From: UBA3937 sp050951585
GTDB lineage: Bacteria; Bacillota; Peptococcia; DRI-13; DTU073
Length of the DNA stretch: 64,000 nucleotides
Assembly (NCBI GenBank): GCA_050951585.1
Contig: JBMNJI010000010.1
Span: 1 to 64,000 of the forward strand
Direction: 5' to 3'
Part shown: piece by piece, positions 59,754 to 64,000 of the stretch
Layout of the letters: each line of letters begins with the position of its first letter
How positions within the stretch are numbered: position 1 is the first letter of the stretch
Notes under the pieces: generated by a model
Told to the model about the DNA's origin: nothing
The model's database searches: none
What the model saw: the letters and a program-made list of their open reading frames with translations, nothing else
Position numbers and translations under genes: made by a program

Positions 59754-61266
59754 GTTCAGTTTCCTCCGTTTTCCCTTTTCCGCCGGTCATCAATAACCCC
59801 AGCTCTTCCTTCGTCGTCTTGTTCGCCTCTAATATTCCAACGATTTCACCGGCATAAAGAACCATAATCCGGTCACATAATTCCAGCAGAACATCCAAAT
59901 CCTCACCGATAAAAAGAATCGCCACACCCTTTTTCTTTTCCTCATTAATTAATTCATATATTTTATAGCTTACATTGATGTCCAAACCCCGCACCGGATA
60001 GGCGGTAACCAACACATCGGGCTTTAACGCCAGCTCGCGTCCAACTAAAACCTTCTGAATATTCCCACCCGAGAGTTGTCTGATCGGGTGATGAATGCCG
60101 GGAGTACTGATGTCCAGCTTTTGCACAATCTCCCTCGCCTTGACCTCAACCGGCTTGCGGTTAAGGAGCAGCCCTTTCTGATTCTGATAATCCTTTAAAA
60201 TGATGTTGTCAACGATATCCATGGAGGCAACCAGCCCCATCCCCAGTCTGTCTTCAGGGATAAAGCTCATACTGATTCCCCTCATGATGATTTGACGCGG
60301 ACTTAAGCCAACGATACTTTCTTCCTTAAAAAGAATTTCGCCTTTTTTAATCGGCTGCAGTCCGGCAATCGCCTCGCACAATTCTTTCTGTCCGCTGCCG
60401 GCCACACCCGCCACCCCGAGTATCTCGCCCCCCGCTAAAGCAAAACTAATCCCCTTTAAGACATCTACCCGTTCCTCATTCTCAACAGTTAAATTTTTGA
60501 CCCGTAACAATACTTTGCCGCCCTTGCTTTTTTCTCTTTTAATGGCCAAATCTACGGGATGTCCGACCATCAATTCCGTTAATTCCTGAGTCGAGGTTTC
60601 GGCTGTCTGAACTGTTTTGACCGTCTGTCCCTTGCGTAAGACCGTGATCCGGTCAGAAACCGCCATAACCTCGTTCATTTTATGGGTAATAAAAATGACG
60701 GCGCAACCTTCTTCCTTCATTTTTAGCATAATTTTAAATAATTTTTTTGTTTCCTGAGGAGTCAATACAGCGGTAGGCTCGTCTAAAATCAGAATTTGGG
60801 CACCGCGATAAAGGACCTTGAGAATTTCCAGGGTCTGTTTTTCGCCGACCGACATTTCATAAACCTTTTTCTCCGGATCGATATCCAGTTGAAAACGCGC
60901 CGAAAACTGCGCAATTTTCTGCGTTAGTTTTTCATCCGTAATCAAGAAGTTGCCTCTTTGGCCCAGCAGGATATTCTCTTTCGCCGTCATGATCTCCACC
61001 AGTTTGAAGTGCTGATGGATCATGCCAATACCGGCCTCAATAGCCGCTTTCGGTGAATGAATCTTTACAGCCTTCCCGCGAATAAAAACAGAACCGCTGT
61101 CAGGGGAATAAATCCCTGACAGCATATTAACAAGGGTACTCTTTCCGGCTCCGTTTTCACCCAAAAGGGCGTGAATCTCCCCGGAATCAACCTGAAAGTT
61201 AATGTTCTGGTTAGCCACAACCTGGCCGAAGACTTTGGTGATGCCTTCCATCGAAATTAAGTTCAT
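59746..61266 (-). CDS. ABC transporter ATPase, BMP-type nucleoside uptake (NupO-like)
   Basis: A 506-residue protein with two ABC modules, as in sugar/nucleoside importers. Module 1: Walker A GENGAGKSTL, signature MSVGEKQTLEILK, Walker B LILDEPTAVLT. Module 2: GVAGSGQKEL (degenerate Walker A), LSGGNIQKVLVGREL, then VTAYPVRGLDIN. The second site lacks the normal Lys-Ser/Thr, as usual for this group. It is first of three transporter genes after the BMP lipoprotein. Confidence 0.92.
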   Translation of the reverse strand: MNLISMEGITKVFGQVVANQNINFQVDSGEIHALLGENGAGKSTLVNMLSGIYSPDSGSVFIRGKAVKIHSPKAAIEAGIGMIHQHFKLVEIMTAKENILLGQRGNFLITDEKLTQKIAQFSARFQLDIDPEKKVYEMSVGEKQTLEILKVLYRGAQILILDEPTAVLTPQETKKLFKIMLKMKEEGCAVIFITHKMNEVMAVSDRITVLRKGQTVKTVQTAETSTQELTELMVGHPVDLAIKREKSKGGKVLLRVKNLTVENEERVDVLKGISFALAGGEILGVAGVAGSGQKELCEAIAGLQPIKKGEILFKEESIVGLSPRQIIMRGISMSFIPEDRLGMGLVASMDIVDNIILKDYQNQKGLLLNRKPVEVKAREIVQKLDISTPGIHHPIRQLSGGNIQKVLVGRELALKPDVLVTAYPVRGLDINVSYKIYELINEEKKKGVAILFIGEDLDVLLELCDRIMVLYAGEIVGILEANKTTKEELGLLMTGGKGKTEETELA

Positions 61267-61302
61267 TGATTCTTCCTCGCCACTATCTCATTACCTTACT
61301 TT

Positions 61303-62421
61303 TTATCCTTCTACCTTCCCAATAACCCCTTCAACCAGCCAGTTGAATTCAGTACTGGTCAACTGCTCATCAGTTAAAGTAACACCTTCCGGAACCCGCA
61401 CTACACCTTGATTATCCTTGATGGGGCCGGTCCAGATTTTATTCTCGCCCGATAAAATATCCGCTTTAGCTTTGTCTACTGCTTCCTGAGCACCTTCGGG
61501 GGCGTTCTCGGTAAGCGGAGATAAGCTGATAACCGGGTCTTCCATACCACCCCAATAATTCACCGGTTCCCAGGTTCCGTCAATGACCGCCTGAACCTGC
61601 TCAACATAAAACGGTCCCCAATTCCAAACCGGAGAAGTCATATGCGCTTTCGGGGCAATCGACGTCATATCCAGATTATAACCAACCGACCACACTCCGG
61701 CCTCCTCTGCCGCTACCTGCGGGCCGGGAGCATCCTGATGCTGAGCTAATACATCACAGCCCTCATTCAATAAGGCCTTCGCGGCTTCCTTCGCTCTGGG
61801 CGCATCGACCCAGGTATGGGTCCATTTCACGCTAACCGTGGCGTCAGGATTGACCGAACGAACGCCCATTGTAAAGGCGTTGATTCCCCGTAATACTTCC
61901 GGAATTTCAAAAGCCGCCACATAGCCGATTTTATTGGTTTTTGTTTTCAGCCCGGCCACAATACCCGAGAGATAACGGGGCTGATACATTCTACCGAAGT
62001 ATACGCCCATATTATCGGACATCTTATAACCGGAACAATGCATAAATTTTACATCCGGATGATTTTTGGCACCCTCAACAACATAATCCATGAAGCCAAA
62101 ACTGGTGGCAAAAATAATATTACAGCCCTGATCAACCATATCATTGATTACTTTCACACAGTCCGGGCCTTCCGGCACCGATTCTTTGACAACGGTCTCC
62201 ACTCCAAGCTTTTCCACGAGATATTGACGACCTTTGTCATGAGCCTCAGACCAGCCGCCGTCCTTAGCCGGTCCTATGTAAATGAACCCTACTTTGACCT
62301 TCTTTTCCGCATTACCATTTTGCTCTTCCCCATCTTTTGCGGTTCCTCCCGTACCACAGCCGGTCACCAGCAACGCAAATGTCAGGAGCATGGCCAAAAA
62401 CGAAGCTACTTTCTTTTTCAT
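61303..62421 (-). CDS. BMP-family substrate-binding lipoprotein (NupN-like)
   Basis: A 372-residue lipoprotein. The signal peptide ends ALLVTGC with the lipid Cys22. The mature part is a Med/BMP periplasmic-binding fold (KVGFIYIGPAKDGGWSEAHDKGRQYL near residue 43; YFGRMYQPRYLSGIVAG; EIPEVLRGINAFTMGVRSVNP). It captures nucleosides outside the membrane for the ABC importer. AAAGGAGGAAGGAAAAGAA precedes ATG 62421. A promoter lies at 62499-62527. Confidence 0.93.
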   Translation of the reverse strand: MKKKVASFLAMLLTFALLVTGCGTGGTAKDGEEQNGNAEKKVKVGFIYIGPAKDGGWSEAHDKGRQYLVEKLGVETVVKESVPEGPDCVKVINDMVDQGCNIIFATSFGFMDYVVEGAKNHPDVKFMHCSGYKMSDNMGVYFGRMYQPRYLSGIVAGLKTKTNKIGYVAAFEIPEVLRGINAFTMGVRSVNPDATVSVKWTHTWVDAPRAKEAAKALLNEGCDVLAQHQDAPGPQVAAEEAGVWSVGYNLDMTSIAPKAHMTSPVWNWGPFYVEQVQAVIDGTWEPVNYWGGMEDPVISLSPLTENAPEGAQEAVDKAKADILSGENKIWTGPIKDNQGVVRVPEGVTLTDEQLTSTEFNWLVEGVIGKVEG

Positions 62422-62498
62422 TTCTTTTCCTTCCTCCTTTAAGTTTGTTCAATTCGCCATAGATTGTCATAATAATCCAATGTTCAGTCAATGGCTAT

Positions 62499-62527
62499 AT
62501 AATATAACAATTGTTTTTATTAATCAA
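62499..62527 (-). promoter_or_regulatory. Promoter of the nucleoside transporter operon
   Basis: Minus-strand -35 TTGATT (62527-62522), 17-bp spacer, -10 TATTAT (62504-62499), about 78 bp before the BMP ATG. An imperfect inverted repeat CCATTGACTGAACATTGG follows, a possible operator. Confidence 0.5.
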
Positions 62528-62673
62528 GCACAAAAATACTTTCAGAACACGCTGGCACAATGAAAATGCCTGTTTATCAATAGTATCAATAAAAAAAGTC
62601 TAAGGTATGCATCGTTCTTGCTTCCCTTACTTTCCTTTCGATATTTTACTCTTGGAGATATATACTCCTGCTA

Positions 62674-63573
62674 TTACTCCCTGCCATCATACCCGAATTC
62701 ACGGAGATTGCGGACACTGTTCCGCCAATCAGCCTTCACCTTGACCCATAACTCTAAATAAATCTTGTCCCCCAACAATGTTTCGATCTCCCGGCGCGCC
62801 CCGGTTCCGATCTTTTTGAGCATTTCCCCGTTTTTACCGATGATAATCGCCTTCTGCGAGGAACGCTCCACAAAAATGGTGGCCCCGATATAGAGGAGAT
62901 TTTCCGATCGCCGCTCCATCATCTCCACGGTCACGGCAACAGAATGGGGAACCTCCTCATGCGTCAAAACAATAATCTTTTCTCTGATTAATTCCGCCAC
63001 TAAGACTCTTTCCGGCTGGTCGGTCAGCGCATCCTCCGGATAATACTGCGGCCCTTCTTCAAAATAAGGCAGCGTTGCCTCCAATAAGTGTCCTAAGTTT
63101 TCACCGGATAAAGCGGAAATCGGCACAATCTCCGTCCATTCCCTTTTCTGACGGTAGAAATCCAGCAGAGGCAAAAGCTCCGTCTTTTTGAGGCAATCAA
63201 TCTTATTAAGGAGTAAAAACACAGGCGTGTCCACCTTCTGTAATTTCTCAATGATGTACTCCTCGCCGCCCCCAAATGGTACGGTTACATCGACCAGATA
63301 ATAAATAAGATCCACTTCCCGTAAGGTATTCAAAGCAGTATCAACCATGATCTGCCCCAGTTTATGCTGAGGCTTATGGATCCCGGGAGTATCCAGAAAA
63401 ATAGCCTGGAAGTGCGGTTTGGTCAAAACTCCCACAATTTTATTCCGGGTCGTTTGCGGTTTGTCGGAGATGATCGCGATTTTTTGCCCCACTAAACTGT
63501 TTAACAGCGTCGACTTACCCGCATTCGGCCGTCCAATTAAAGCAACAAAACCTGATTTGAAGCCATCAGTCAT
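62674..63573 (-). CDS. era: GTPase Era
   Basis: A 299-residue ribosome-assembly GTPase. G1 GRPNAGKSTLLN, G3 DTPGIHKP, G4 NKIDC, and a C-terminal KH domain (IIGKNGEMLKKIGTGARREIE) that binds the 3' end of 16S rRNA. GGAGGAAGAGAAAAA sets ATG 63573; the longer frame runs into cdd. ATG overlaps the cdd stop. recO and yqzL, its usual neighbours, lie about 9 kb away. Confidence 0.97.
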   Translation of the reverse strand: MTDGFKSGFVALIGRPNAGKSTLLNSLVGQKIAIISDKPQTTRNKIVGVLTKPHFQAIFLDTPGIHKPQHKLGQIMVDTALNTLREVDLIYYLVDVTVPFGGGEEYIIEKLQKVDTPVFLLLNKIDCLKKTELLPLLDFYRQKREWTEIVPISALSGENLGHLLEATLPYFEEGPQYYPEDALTDQPERVLVAELIREKIIVLTHEEVPHSVAVTVEMMERRSENLLYIGATIFVERSSQKAIIIGKNGEMLKKIGTGARREIETLLGDKIYLELWVKVKADWRNSVRNLREFGYDGRE

Positions 63574-64000
63574 TTTTTCTCTTCCTCCAGTAATATTGCG
63601 GGCGAAAAAGCGCAAGGCAGCAACTCCTTGACCCGCATCCGCCGAGTCTTGCCTTTGATGTTACCCATAATAATCCACATGCCGGGTGAAAATTCGTTTA
63701 AGATCTGGCGGCAAGCCCCGCAAGGCAAGACAGGCTCCTCTAAATCGGCCACAACTGCCAGCGCGCGAAACGAAGTGGAGCCATGCAAAACAGCATGAAA
63801 GACCGCGGCGCGCTCCGCACAGACCGATAAACCGTAGGACGCATTCTCCACATCACAACCCGTATAGATTTCGCCATTATCAGCCAGAATTGCCGCACCC
63901 ACTTTAAAACGGGAGTAAGGTGCATAGGCATTTTCCCGCACCTCAATCGCCGCCTGCAGTAGCTTTGCTTCCTGCTCCTTACTAAGCTCTTCCGGTAGTA
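63570..64000 (-). CDS. cdd: Cytidine deaminase, N-terminus outside window
   Basis: Visible: 142 codons. AYAPYSRFKVGAAI is the substrate-binding start, VENASYGLSVCAERAAV has the first zinc Cys and the catalytic Glu, and PCGACRQ has the other two zinc Cys. It deaminates cytidine and deoxycytidine to uridine forms. The frame continues past the window edge without a start, so the beginning is missing. The stop overlaps era as ATGA, as in many Firmicutes. Confidence 0.95.
   Translation of the reverse strand, partial: LPEELSKEQEAKLLQAAIEVRENAYAPYSRFKVGAAILADNGEIYTGCDVENASYGLSVCAERAAVFHAVLHGSTSFRALAVVADLEEPVLPCGACRQILNEFSPGMWIIMGNIKGKTRRMRVKELLPCAFSPAILLEEEKK

Overview
The window looks like chromosome of an endospore-forming, low-to-mid GC Clostridia-type Firmicute. 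A relative of the Peptococcaceae/Desulfitobacterium group is an inference from gene content and order, not a proven assignment. The basis is the mother-cell and forespore sigma factors (spoIIGA-sigE, sigG), ymxH/ylmC, a T-box leader before glyQS, the yqzL-recO and cdd-era blocks, an anaerobic (class III) ribonucleotide reductase, pyruvate phosphate dikinase, and strong AGGAGG-type ribosome binding sites with frequent TTG/GTG starts. No rRNA, tRNA, CRISPR array or intact insertion sequence was seen.

Layout. 1-6.4 kb: an exported protein cut by the window edge, a BKACE enzyme with a NeuD-like acyltransferase, a CgeB-like glycosyltransferase, an unknown protein split by a frameshift inside a 12-bp repeat array, a CAP/SCP secreted protein, a small HMA-like protein and a Cys-rich protein. 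6.4-13.1 kb: the NrdR-controlled anaerobic dNTP operon nrdR-nrdD-small membrane protein-nrdG-MFS exporter. nrdD carries a 525-residue LAGLIDADG intein, and the promoter has tandem NrdR boxes. 13.1-18.2 kb: sporulation core (ymxH/ylmC, sigG, sigE, spoIIGA), interrupted by a secreted HExxH protein, a GNAT acetyltransferase and a 38-codon ORF. 18.4-25.4 kb: an HlyD/ABC-2 exporter, an Fe-S aldo/keto reductase, an ECF-DUF1893 fusion, a cupin and azlCD. 25.6-34.2 kb: a frameshifted lipoprotein, an AraC regulator, a serine D,D-carboxypeptidase behind a chimeric VanR-VanS fragment, and a three-gene cassette ending in a 1017-residue lipoprotein. 34.3-42.5 kb: a membrane LuxR regulator, the complete mrpABCDEFG Na+/H+ antiporter operon, and a divergent universal-stress-type protein. 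42.7-45 kb: a decayed lipoprotein island and a toxin-antitoxin remnant fused to the end of ppdK. 45-53.3 kb: ppdK, a CcpN-like repressor, glyS, glyQ with T-box, a DUF4342 protein, recO and yqzL. 53.4-64 kb: deoC, mgtE with a leader ORF and a start-site hairpin, FN3 proteins (one a pseudogene), a BMP-type nucleoside ABC transporter, era and partial cdd.

How the parts work together. Nucleoside uptake (BMP ABC transporter), cytidine deamination (cdd) and deoxyribose-phosphate cleavage (deoC) form a salvage theme placed between era and yqzL-recO. NrdR boxes tie anaerobic dNTP synthesis to the nrdR promoter. A CcpN-type operator in front of the CBS repressor suggests autoregulated control of ppdK.

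The most unusual items are: the VanR receiver joined directly to a VanS ATPase tail, with direct-repeat arrays left at both promoters; the truncated antitoxin that could be translated by coupling to ppdK; the nrdD intein; the leader peptide and start-site hairpin before mgtE; and the frameshift caused by one 14-nt unit in a 12-nt repeat array.
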